Assembly (NCBI RefSeq): GCF_020515525.1
Contig: NZ_JAIYEP010000007.1
Location: 1-64,000 of the forward strand
DNA from: Rhodococcus yananensis
GTDB lineage: Bacteria > Actinomycetota > Actinomycetes > Mycobacteriales > Mycobacteriaceae
Length of the DNA stretch: 64,000 nucleotides
Reading direction: 5' to 3'
Shown here: piece by piece, positions 1 through 7,661 of the stretch
Position numbering within the stretch: position 1 is the first letter of the stretch
How the letters are laid out: every line of letters begins with the position of its first letter
Program-made: the position numbers and the translations under genes
The notes under the pieces: generated by a model
The model's input: the letters and a program-made list of their open reading frames with translations, nothing else
The model's database searches: none
What the model was told of the DNA's origin: nothing

Positions 1-50
1 ACTCGACAGTGTCGGCGGCCGTCCTCCGGGAAGATCGGGGCGGGAGACGA

Positions 51-719
51 TCAGGCGTCGGCGGCGGAACCGAGCGCCGCGCCTCCGAAGGTGTCGCGGT
101 GCACGGCGTCGGTGAGCGGGCGGCCCGTGCGCCACCCGAACCGTTCGAGGTCGGGAACCTCCTGCAGACGGGTGACGGGGCCGACACACAACCATGCGAT
201 GGGACGCACCGGGGTGGTCGCACCGACGAAATCGGCGAGGAAGTCCTCCTCGTAGAACGACACCCACCCCACGCCGAGACCTTCCGCGGTCGCGGCGAGC
301 CACAGGTTCTGGATCGCGAGCACGGCCGAGAACAACCCCGACTCGTCGATCGTGTGCCGGCCCAGGATGTGCTTGCCGCCGCGCGCCGGATCGTAGGTGA
401 CGACGATGCCGGTGCCGGATTCGACGATTCCCTCGACCTTGATCGGGTCGAACGTCGTCTTCCGGTCCTCGGGCAGCGAATCCGCGAACGCCCGCCGACA
501 CCCGGCCACGTGCTCCGCGAAGTCGGCGAGCCGCTGCGGTTCCTGGACCACCACGAAATCCCACGGTTGGGTGTTGCCGACGCTGGGGGCGTGGTGGGCG
601 GCGGCGAGGACCCGCCACAGCACCTCGTCGGAGATCCGTTCGCCGTTGAATTCGGCGCGCACGTCGCGGCGCATGCGGATGATGTCGTACAGCGCGTCGC
701 GCGCGTCGTTCGAAAACAT
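51..719 (-). CDS. bluB: BluB-type nitroreductase (5,6-dimethylbenzimidazole synthase family)
   Basis: A 222-residue FMN nitroreductase-fold protein. The family member BluB breaks down reduced FMN with oxygen to make 5,6-dimethylbenzimidazole, the lower ligand of cobalamin. The family signature is seen near the N-terminus: the IIRMRRDVRAEF stretch, then APSVGNTQPWDFVVV, and the C-terminal half carries the GLGVGWVSFY segment typical of BluB. The open frame runs about 48 codons further upstream in arginine-rich sequence that overlaps the upstream glutathione peroxidase gene, so I chose the ATG giving MFSNDARD. It lies 23 bases after the glutathione peroxidase stop and may be co-transcribed with it. 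No cobalamin genes are nearby. A generic nitroreductase is the alternative. Confidence 0.85.
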   Translation of the reverse strand: MFSNDARDALYDIIRMRRDVRAEFNGERISDEVLWRVLAAAHHAPSVGNTQPWDFVVVQEPQRLADFAEHVAGCRRAFADSLPEDRKTTFDPIKVEGIVESGTGIVVTYDPARGGKHILGRHTIDESGLFSAVLAIQNLWLAATAEGLGVGWVSFYEEDFLADFVGATTPVRPIAWLCVGPVTRLQEVPDLERFGWRTGRPLTDAVHRDTFGGAALGSAADA

Positions 720-742
720 GTCGTGGAGCCCTGTTCGGTAGG

Positions 743-1237
743 TCAGACGGGCAGGACGGCTTCGATGGCGTCGATCACTTCGGGCGCGTCGGGTTCGGTG
801 CGGGGACGGAACCGGCCGGTGACGGTGCCGTCGGGGGCGATGAGGAACTTCTCGAAGTTCCACTGGACGTCACCGGCCTCACCGGCCGCGTCGGCGTGCT
901 GTGTCAGCTCCGCGTAGAGGGGGTGCCGGTTCTCACCGTTGACGTCGATCTTCTCGAGCAGCGGGAAGCTCACCCCGTACGTGGTGGAACAGAACTCCTG
1001 GATCTCCTCCGGCGTGCCCGGCTCCTGCCCCATGAACTGATTGCAGGGCACACCCACGACGAACAGTCCGCGGTCGGCGTAGTCCTTCGCGAGCTGCTCG
1101 AGCGCCGTGTACTGCGGGGTCAGACCGCACTTGGAGGCGACGTTGACGACGAGCACTGCGTGCCCGTCGTACGCGCCGAGGGTGGTGGGCCGCCCATCGA
1201 GAGTGTTGATGGTGATGTTCTGCAACGACGTGGTCAT
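743..1237 (-). CDS. Glutathione peroxidase-family thiol peroxidase
   Basis: A 164-residue protein of the glutathione peroxidase superfamily. The catalytic set is visible: cysteine in NVASKCGLT, glutamine in VPCNQF and tryptophan in VQWNFEKF. Actinobacteria lack glutathione, and cysteine-type members of this family generally use thioredoxin or mycothiol systems to reduce organic hydroperoxides, so the donor here is inferred. The start is the ATG preceded by a GGGAG ribosome site five bases away; a TTG nine bases upstream is possible. The cytoplasmic enzyme is the first gene of a two-gene unit with the BluB-like gene. Confidence 0.93.
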   Translation of the reverse strand: MTTSLQNITINTLDGRPTTLGAYDGHAVLVVNVASKCGLTPQYTALEQLAKDYADRGLFVVGVPCNQFMGQEPGTPEEIQEFCSTTYGVSFPLLEKIDVNGENRHPLYAELTQHADAAGEAGDVQWNFEKFLIAPDGTVTGRFRPRTEPDAPEVIDAIEAVLPV

Positions 1238-1282
1238 GGCTCCCAAGCTATCGTGCCGAGGCGCAGCGCCGCGGAACGGTTC

Positions 1283-2680
1283 TCAATGGATCGACACCGC
1301 CGGTACCCGTTCGGGAGCAGGTGCGTCCACCTGTTCGAGGGTTCGTTCCATCTCCGGCTCGGGGAAACCGTGGTCGTCGCCCATCAGCGATTCGTCGAAC
1401 GGCAGCCGGCCCGCGAGGACCTCGTCGACGCGGTCGCGGTCGATCGACTTCGTCCAGGTACCGATGAGCAGTGTCGCGACGGCGTTTCCGGAGAAGTTCG
1501 TGATCGCGCGCGCCTCCGACATGAACCGGTCGACTCCCACGATCAGTCCGACACCGTCCACGAGATCGGGGCGGTGGCTCTGCAGTCCCCCGGCGAGGGT
1601 GGCGAGCCCTGCGCCGGTGACACCGGCCGCCCCCTTCGAAGCGATGATCATGAACACGAGCAGGGACAACTGTTCCGCGAGCGACAGTGGCTTGCCCATC
1701 GCATCGGCGACGAACAGCGCTGCCATCGTCAGGTAGATCGCGGTGCCGTCGAGGTTGAACGAGTACCCGGTGGGCACGACGACGCCGACGGTCGTGCGCT
1801 GCACACCGAGGTGTTCCATCTTCGCGATGAGCCGCGGCAGCGCCGATTCCGACGACGACGTCGCGAAGATCAACAGGTACTCGCGGGCCAGATACTTGAC
1901 CAGCCGGAACACGGACACCCCGGTGACGGCCTTGAGCAGGCTGCCCAGCACACCGAACACGAACACCAGGCAGGTCAGGTAGAACGCGATCATCAGCGCA
2001 CCGAGTTGCACCACCGCGTTCAGTCCGGTCCGTCCCACGACGTCGGCGATGGCCCCGAACGCACCGATCGGCGCGAGCCACAGGATCATCGTCAGGATCC
2101 GGAAGACCAGCTTCTGCAGATGACCGATGCCGCGCAGGATGGGCTCACCGGATCGGCCGATCCCCTGGACGGCGAACCCGACGAGTAACGCCACGAACAA
2201 GGTCTGCAGCACACTGCCGGAGGTCAACGCCGACAGCAGCGACGTGGGGATGATCGAGGCCACGAAGTCGGCTGTGCCGCCCGCCGCGTGGGCCGCCTCG
2301 ACGAGCGCGGCACCCGAACCGGCCTGCTCCGGATCCAGGGTCAGCCCCGAGCCTGGGTCGAGGAGATTCCCGACGGCCAGGCCGATGCCGAGCGCGATCG
2401 TCGACATGCCGACGAAGTAGATCAGGGCGAGACCGCCGATGCGGCCGACGCTGGCAGCGGCGCGCACCGATCCGATACCGAGGACGATCGTGCAGAAGAT
2501 GACCGGGCTGATCATCATCTTGATCAGATCGACGAACATGGCGCCGAGGACACCGAACGACTTGCCGGTCTCGGGCGCGAGCCATCCCACGACGACACCG
2601 GCGACGACGGCGACGATCACGCCGACGTACAGCCAGTGGGTGCGGTCGCGCTTCTCGGCTCCGCGCATGCTGATTCTCAT
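1283..2680 (-). CDS. dctA: Dicarboxylate:cation symporter (DAACS family, DctA-like)
   Basis: A 465-residue inner-membrane transporter with about eight hydrophobic segments. DAACS family signatures are present: the serine-rich re-entrant loop FATSSSESALPRL, the GYSFNLDGTAIY motif, SKGAAGVTGAG and the VDRFMSEARAITN helix near the C-terminus that contributes substrate-binding residues. The family imports C4-dicarboxylates (succinate, malate, fumarate) or acidic amino acids with protons or sodium. The start is the ATG with an AAGGACA site about seven bases upstream; the frame stays open another 111 codons but that part is not hydrophobic or conserved. It diverges from a DcuS/DctB-like sensor kinase and regulator, which argues for a C4-dicarboxylate substrate. 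Confidence 0.93.
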   Translation of the reverse strand: MRISMRGAEKRDRTHWLYVGVIVAVVAGVVVGWLAPETGKSFGVLGAMFVDLIKMMISPVIFCTIVLGIGSVRAAASVGRIGGLALIYFVGMSTIALGIGLAVGNLLDPGSGLTLDPEQAGSGAALVEAAHAAGGTADFVASIIPTSLLSALTSGSVLQTLFVALLVGFAVQGIGRSGEPILRGIGHLQKLVFRILTMILWLAPIGAFGAIADVVGRTGLNAVVQLGALMIAFYLTCLVFVFGVLGSLLKAVTGVSVFRLVKYLAREYLLIFATSSSESALPRLIAKMEHLGVQRTTVGVVVPTGYSFNLDGTAIYLTMAALFVADAMGKPLSLAEQLSLLVFMIIASKGAAGVTGAGLATLAGGLQSHRPDLVDGVGLIVGVDRFMSEARAITNFSGNAVATLLIGTWTKSIDRDRVDEVLAGRLPFDESLMGDDHGFPEPEMERTLEQVDAPAPERVPAVSIH

Positions 2681-2753
2681 CGTTGTCCTTCGGGTGCGGT
2701 GCGGTATCGGCATCGGGTGCGATCCGCAGTGCACCCCACCGGACGCGAGTCGG

Positions 2754-2767
2754 GTGACTGCGGTCAC
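2754..2767. promoter_or_regulatory. Inverted repeat in the dctA/dctS divergent region
   Basis: GTGAC-TGCG-GTCAC, a perfect five-base dyad, lies in the 200-base region between the divergent transporter and sensor kinase genes. It is a plausible binding site for the response regulator or a global regulator, but this is inferred from position only. The remaining divergent region shows no other clear motif. Confidence 0.35.
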
Positions 2768-2882
2768 GTCACTGCTGGAAACATAGGAGGACGGCGGCGG
2801 AGTCAGAAGATTCTGTGCATTGTGTTCACGGATGCGCGCACCAGGACCCACCGACGTGACGACGGACAACGGAGGGAGTGCG

Positions 2883-4493
2883 ATGCGAGCGCGGACGCGG
2901 CGGCCGCTCAGCGTGGCGCGACGGCTGCTCATCCTGCAACTCGTCGTGTTCACGGTGATGACGGTGCTCGCCGGGCTCCTGTTCGCGTTCGACGAGCGGA
3001 ACGAGGCGGACACTCAGACCACCCGCAAGGTGCTCGGGCTCGCCGAGACGATCGCCCTGTTCCCCGAGGTCGCCACGGGAATCGTGACGGGGGACGCCAC
3101 CGGAGAACTGCAGGCCCGGGCCGAGGAGATCCGGGAGACCGCCGACGTGGACTTCGTGGTGCTCATGGACACCGACACGATCCGGCTCACCCACCCCACC
3201 CCGGCGGAGATCGGACGGCCCTACACGGGGCACACCGAACAGGCCCGCACGGGAACACCGTTCACCGAGACGTACACGGGGTCGCTCGGCCCGTCGATCC
3301 GCGCCGTCGCACCCGTGTACGACGAGGCGGGGATCCTCGTCGGGTTCGTGTCGGTGGGTGTGACCCGAGAGCGGATCTGGCAGCAGTTCGTCGGCGGGCT
3401 CCCCGGCATCGCCGGGGTCGTCGCGGTGGGTGTGGCCGTGACCGCCGCGGGCGCGTATCTCATCGCGCGGCGCCTGCGGCACCAGACCCTCGGACTCGAT
3501 CCCGTGCAGTTGCGCCGGCTCTACGAACACCACGACGCCGTGCTGCACTCCATCGGAGAGGGACTGCTCGTGTTCGGATCCGGCTCCGCGGGTCCACCGC
3601 ACATCGAGGTGATCAACGACGAGGCCCGGCGCCTTCTGGACCTGCCCGAACACGGCCCGGTGCCGTTCGATGCGCTGCCCGAAACCCTGCGGGATCTCGC
3701 GGCGCACGGCGGGGACGTCCGCGACGAGGTGCACCTCACCGACGACCACGTCCTGGTCGTCAACAGCGACCCGGTCCGGCGGGAGGGCCGCCGCACCGGC
3801 ACCGTCGTGACGTTGCGCGACCACACCGAGCTCCGGCAGGTGCTCGGCGAACTCGACTCCGCGAAGGGACTCGCCGAGGCTCTGCGCACCCAGGCCCACG
3901 AGACCGCGAACCGGCTGCACACCATCATCACGATGGTCGAACTGGGCAGGACGGGCGACGCCGTCTCGTTCGCCACCGACGAACTCGCGATGTCCCAGGC
4001 TCTCATCGACCGGCTGACCGCCTCGGTGCGTGAGCCGGCGCTCGTCGCCCTGCTGCTCGGCAAGATCGCGGACGCCGCCGATCGCGGCGTCGAACTGACG
4101 GTCACGGAGGACACCGCACTCGGAGAGGCTCCGCCGATGAACAGCCGTGACCTCGTCACGCTCGTCGGTAACCTCGTCGACAACGCGATCGACGCATCGC
4201 ACCACGGAGCCGACGTGGACGCACCGTGGGTGGAGGTGGCGGTGCGACAGGAGAAGGGAACCATGATCGTCGAGGTCGCCGACAGCGGACCGGGCATGTC
4301 ACCGGACACCCTCGCGCGGGCGCTTCGGCGCGGTTACTCCACCAAATCGGATCAGCGAGGTCTGGGCCTGGCGCTCGTCGCGCAGGTCGTGGCCCGCCAT
4401 CGCGGTGTGCTGCGCACCGAACCGTCGATGGGGTCGATGGTGGTCGCTCGGATCCCGCTCGGCTCCCGAACCGACGGTGGTGAGGACGGGTGA
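2883..4493 (+). CDS. Sensor histidine kinase, DcuS/CitA/DctB type
   Basis: A 536-residue membrane sensor kinase. An N-terminal membrane helix (about residues 20-40) is followed by an extracytoplasmic PAS-like sensor containing the DVDFVVLMD and IGRPYTGH stretches typical of CitA/DcuS sensors, a second membrane helix near 175-200, a cytoplasmic PAS segment, the histidine region QAHETANRLHTI (phospho-His in AHET) and a GHKL ATPase with NLVDNAIDAS, DSGPGMS and STKSDQRGLGLAL. The family senses C4-dicarboxylates or citrate and phosphorylates a CitB/DcuR regulator. Start chosen at the ATG with a GGAGGGAG ribosome site. It overlaps the regulator gene by four bases and diverges from the dicarboxylate transporter it probably controls. 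Confidence 0.92.
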   Translation: MRARTRRPLSVARRLLILQLVVFTVMTVLAGLLFAFDERNEADTQTTRKVLGLAETIALFPEVATGIVTGDATGELQARAEEIRETADVDFVVLMDTDTIRLTHPTPAEIGRPYTGHTEQARTGTPFTETYTGSLGPSIRAVAPVYDEAGILVGFVSVGVTRERIWQQFVGGLPGIAGVVAVGVAVTAAGAYLIARRLRHQTLGLDPVQLRRLYEHHDAVLHSIGEGLLVFGSGSAGPPHIEVINDEARRLLDLPEHGPVPFDALPETLRDLAAHGGDVRDEVHLTDDHVLVVNSDPVRREGRRTGTVVTLRDHTELRQVLGELDSAKGLAEALRTQAHETANRLHTIITMVELGRTGDAVSFATDELAMSQALIDRLTASVREPALVALLLGKIADAADRGVELTVTEDTALGEAPPMNSRDLVTLVGNLVDNAIDASHHGADVDAPWVEVAVRQEKGTMIVEVADSGPGMSPDTLARALRRGYSTKSDQRGLGLALVAQVVARHRGVLRTEPSMGSMVVARIPLGSRTDGGEDG

Positions 4494-5182
4494 TCCGGGT
4501 GCTCGTCGTCGAGGACGACCCGCTCATCGCGGAAGCCCACCGCGAGTATGTCGGCAGGATCCGGGAATTCACCGTCGCAGGTGTCGCGCACACCGGTCGC
4601 GACGCGTTGCGGGCCGTCGCGTCGGCAGCCGAGGACGGCACCCCGGTCGACCTCGTACTGCTCGACATCGGATTGCCCGACACGAGCGGTCTGGACGTCG
4701 CCGCGGCGTTGAGCGCGGCCGACCCGAGCCCGGACGTCATCGCGGTGACCTCCGTGCGCGACCTCGAGGTGGTCCGCACGGCGGTGGCGCGCGGAATCGT
4801 GTTGTACCTGCTCAAGCCGTTCACATTCGCGGCGCTGCGCGACAAACTGGAGCGCTACCTGTCGTACCGGGCGGCGCTGGGGGCGGCCGGACGAGCCGCC
4901 GGACAGCACGAGATCGACCGGGCGATGTCGGCACTGCGCTCGTCCGACACCCGCGCCGCGAGCCCGAAGGGCATCGCGCCTGCGACCCTCGACCGGATCG
5001 TCTCGTACCTGCGCGACTCCGGCGAACCGTGCACCGCCGCGCAGGTCGGTGAGGGTGTCGGCGTGTCGCGGGTGACCGCGTGGCGCTATCTCGAACGTCT
5101 CGCCGACGACGGTGCCCTCACCCGGCTCACCGAGTACGGACGTGCCGGGCGTCCACAGGTCCGGTACGCGCGCCGCGCGTGA
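4490..5182 (+). CDS. Response regulator, DcuR/CitB family
   Basis: A 230-residue response regulator starting at a GTG that overlaps the kinase stop. The receiver domain (about 1-120) has the acidic pair EDD, the phospho-acceptor aspartate in LVLLDIGLPD, threonine in AVTSV and the lysine in LLKPF. The C-terminal half ends in a helix-turn-helix (TAAQVGEGVGVSRVTAWRYLERL) of the type seen in CitB/DcuR regulators. It should activate the neighbouring dicarboxylate transporter when phosphorylated; the dyad between the divergent genes is one candidate site. Confidence 0.93.
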   Translation: MIRVLVVEDDPLIAEAHREYVGRIREFTVAGVAHTGRDALRAVASAAEDGTPVDLVLLDIGLPDTSGLDVAAALSAADPSPDVIAVTSVRDLEVVRTAVARGIVLYLLKPFTFAALRDKLERYLSYRAALGAAGRAAGQHEIDRAMSALRSSDTRAASPKGIAPATLDRIVSYLRDSGEPCTAAQVGEGVGVSRVTAWRYLERLADDGALTRLTEYGRAGRPQVRYARRA

Positions 5183-5186
5183 CCGG

Positions 5187-5660
5187 TCAGGTGCGGAAGG
5201 CCGGACCCTCCGGAAGCAGATGTCTGCGCACGAGCCTGCGCCAGCGACGCTGCCGGTAACGGAAGATGCCGGTCGCGACTATCGCCACCACCCGTGTCGC
5301 AGCACCCGCGTCGATGTCGACGCGGTCGCTGTACCGGCAGCGGTGCTCCCGCACCGGTTCGACGTGCAGCGTGTGGTTCCAACTGCGGAGCATCCCGCCG
5401 TGCTCGTGCGTGCGCACCGTGCGTGTGCCGGGATCCACTTTGCGGACCTCGATGGTGTGCCGGTGGGCGGGGACCACGTGGAACACCCACAACCGCCCCG
5501 TTCCCCGTTCACCCTCGCGCAACGGTTCGGCGCGCCCCGCGAGCGCGGGCAGTCCGAACAGTCCGCGGCACACGTACAGGAACGTGACCGGTGAGAGCAT
5601 CGCCGACCACACCCGGTCGGCGTCGGTCGGCAGGTCCGTCTCCAGATGTATCGATCGCAT
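5187..5660 (-). CDS. SRPBCC/polyketide cyclase-like conserved protein
   Basis: A 157-residue protein of unknown function. It begins RSIHLETDLPTDADRVW, typical of START/SRPBCC ligand-binding folds (an N-terminal strand, then a helix placed over a hydrophobic cavity), and ends in an arginine-rich tail with RYRQRRWRRLVRR. It has no signal peptide or catalytic motif. The start is the ATG at 5660; a GTG one codon upstream is equally possible. It converges on the response regulator gene, separated by four bases. Fold-level assignment only. Confidence 0.7.
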   Translation of the reverse strand: MRSIHLETDLPTDADRVWSAMLSPVTFLYVCRGLFGLPALAGRAEPLREGERGTGRLWVFHVVPAHRHTIEVRKVDPGTRTVRTHEHGGMLRSWNHTLHVEPVREHRCRYSDRVDIDAGAATRVVAIVATGIFRYRQRRWRRLVRRHLLPEGPAFRT

Positions 5661-5725
5661 CACGCCCCCTCGGGCGTCACGCTACCGTCGGACGGGGCCG
5701 GCGCGACAGGCTTCCGGCGACGCGA

Positions 5726-7552
5726 TCAGCGGGCGCGGGCGAACTCCACGACCGTCGATCCCCAGCCGAGCGCACCGAACCGCGGTGCGGCGAAACCCGC
5801 GTCCGTGATGAGCGCCGACAGTTCCGCCTCGGTGCGTACACCCGATCCGTGGAGGCACAGTTTCAGCAGGTCGGCCTCGGTCGCGTGGTCGTCGGTGGTC
5901 TGCGGGTCGAGGACGTCGGTGACGAGCACGACCCTGCGCGCCGACGCACCGAGCACGCCGAGCAGCATGCGTGCGTCGTCGTCCGGATGGGAGTCGACGA
6001 TGTCGACCGCGACGGCCAGGTCGACGGGTGCGGTGAGCGCGGTGAATTCACTGCTGTCGACGCGCCCCACCCGGTCGCGGCGGTCGTCCGCCACGTCCAC
6101 GAGGTTGCGCGTGTTCTGCGCGGGCAACCCGACGAGGGAGATGTCCAGATCCGGCCGGAGACGCGCGAGCGTGTCGGCGTACACGCCGGCACCCTCCCCG
6201 TAGATCGCGACGGTCCGCACCCCGTCGAGATCGACCGAGTCGGGCAGCGCGGGAGCTCGGTAGACGGCTCGGAACGCCACTTCCTCGTGGAATGCGTCCA
6301 CGAACCCGGGTTCCGTCACCTTGTCGGCGAAGCCGTGCCCGGCGGCGGACGAACCGGTCCGCACCGCCTCGAGCAGCCCGAGGAAGGCCATGTCGAGCCT
6401 GGTGTGGATCTTGTCGAAATGCAGGGCACGACCCGCGAAGGCGTCCGGGTCGGCGAGGATCTCCCCCATCTCGGTGAGCGCATACCTGTCGTCCTCCGCG
6501 ACGACGAGATCCGTCAGCGCGAGGTGACGGAGCAGCTTCACCGTCGCCGCGGGATCGGTGCCGCATTCGGCCGCGATGGCCGCGGGCGTGTCGGCGCCGC
6601 CGTCGATCGCGGCGAAGACCCCGACGGTGACCGCGGTCCGGAGAACCAGCGGTGGCAGCAGTTCGGACATCTCGTGCAGCCGCACTTCGGCACTCACCTC
6701 GGCGGCACCGGCAGCGGGTGCCGCCGCCTCCGGACCACCGGCGGATCGGTGGCGCCAGTAACCGGTGATCTCGACGAACTGCTTCGGGATCTCCTTGTCC
6801 ACCTTCGCCCACCGTCGCAGCGGTTTGATGGTCAGTGTTTCACCCGCGACCCACAGGTACGGCTGCCCGGGACGCCACTGCGCAGCCCGCACGGCCTCGA
6901 CGAGCCGCGACTCACCGTCGTTCTCCGAACGGAACAGCCAGGTGACGTCGAGCGGCGCCTCACTTCTCAAGTCCTGACGATGTTCCGGTTCGGCGACCTC
7001 GATCACCACCGTCGCGGGTAGTTCCGGCGGCAGCTGTTCGAGGCAGTGCGCGATCGCCGGCAGTGCGGTCTCGTCGCCCGCGATCAGCATCCAGTCGGCG
7101 CCCCGAGGCAGTCCGGCGGAATGCTTCGGTCCCGCCATGAGGATCGTCTCGCCGGGTTGCACACGGTACGCCCAGTCCGAGGCGAGCCCGCCTTCGTGCA
7201 TCGCGAAGTCGATCGACAGTGCACGGGTGGCCCGGTCGTAGGACCGCACCGTGTACGTCCGGGCGTAGGGGAACGCCCCGGCCGGCCACTCCACGGCACC
7301 GGACTCGCTGTTGCGGGGCACGTCGAACGGCAAGGTACCGGTCCGCGGATCGACGGGCAGCAGTTTGACGTCGTCGTCGAATCCGCTGGTACGCACCGGC
7401 GGCAATGCGACACCGTCGCGCACGTGGGCGTCCATCGCCGGACCACCCACCGTCACCCGGCGCATCCCGGGTGTGACGTCCTCGACGCGGAGGACCTCCA
7501 CTTCCCGGATGCAGATCGGAAACACCTCGACGTCGCGGACGGTCCCTGCCAT
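5726..7552 (-). CDS. Siderophore-interacting flavoprotein fused to an O-methyltransferase-like domain
   Basis: A 608-residue fusion. Residues about 10-270 form a ViuB/FAD-binding-9 siderophore-interacting protein: the FAD site FPYARTYTVRSYD, the DFAMHEGGLASDWA segment and the GDETALPAI motif are all visible. This family reduces ferric siderophore in the cytoplasm to release iron. After an alanine-rich linker (about 275-290), residues about 290-608 resemble class-I SAM O-methyltransferases with an N-terminal winged-helix dimerisation part (LLRHLALTDLVV) and a glycine-rich SAM motif YGEGAG. The usual catalytic HDW-type histidine is not at its expected place; the segment reads DIVDSHPDDD. The start has a GGAGAAGG site. 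A 15-base tandem repeat lies just upstream. Single-domain members are about 250-280 residues, so the fusion is unusual. Confidence 0.88.
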   Translation of the reverse strand: MAGTVRDVEVFPICIREVEVLRVEDVTPGMRRVTVGGPAMDAHVRDGVALPPVRTSGFDDDVKLLPVDPRTGTLPFDVPRNSESGAVEWPAGAFPYARTYTVRSYDRATRALSIDFAMHEGGLASDWAYRVQPGETILMAGPKHSAGLPRGADWMLIAGDETALPAIAHCLEQLPPELPATVVIEVAEPEHRQDLRSEAPLDVTWLFRSENDGESRLVEAVRAAQWRPGQPYLWVAGETLTIKPLRRWAKVDKEIPKQFVEITGYWRHRSAGGPEAAAPAAGAAEVSAEVRLHEMSELLPPLVLRTAVTVGVFAAIDGGADTPAAIAAECGTDPAATVKLLRHLALTDLVVAEDDRYALTEMGEILADPDAFAGRALHFDKIHTRLDMAFLGLLEAVRTGSSAAGHGFADKVTEPGFVDAFHEEVAFRAVYRAPALPDSVDLDGVRTVAIYGEGAGVYADTLARLRPDLDISLVGLPAQNTRNLVDVADDRRDRVGRVDSSEFTALTAPVDLAVAVDIVDSHPDDDARMLLGVLGASARRVVLVTDVLDPQTTDDHATEADLLKLCLHGSGVRTEAELSALITDAGFAAPRFGALGWGSTVVEFARAR

Positions 7553-7572
7553 CGGCAGCCTTCTCCCCTCAG

Positions 7573-7632
7573 TTGTCGGAAACCGTGTGGTCGGAAGCCC
7601 TGTTGGCGGAAGCCCTGTTGGCGGAAACCGCC
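7573..7632. repeat. Four tandem 15-base units upstream of the SIP-methyltransferase gene
   Basis: Four imperfect copies of TTGGCGGAAGCCCTG-like units (copies at 7573, 7588, 7603 and 7618) lie in the 109-base gap between oligopeptidase B and the siderophore-interacting fusion gene, about 20 bases upstream of its start codon. The two middle units differ at two positions. The period is a multiple of three but no supported gene spans it. Confidence 0.8.
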
Positions 7633-7661
7633 GCCCCGGTCGCCGTCACCGCATCGTGGTG

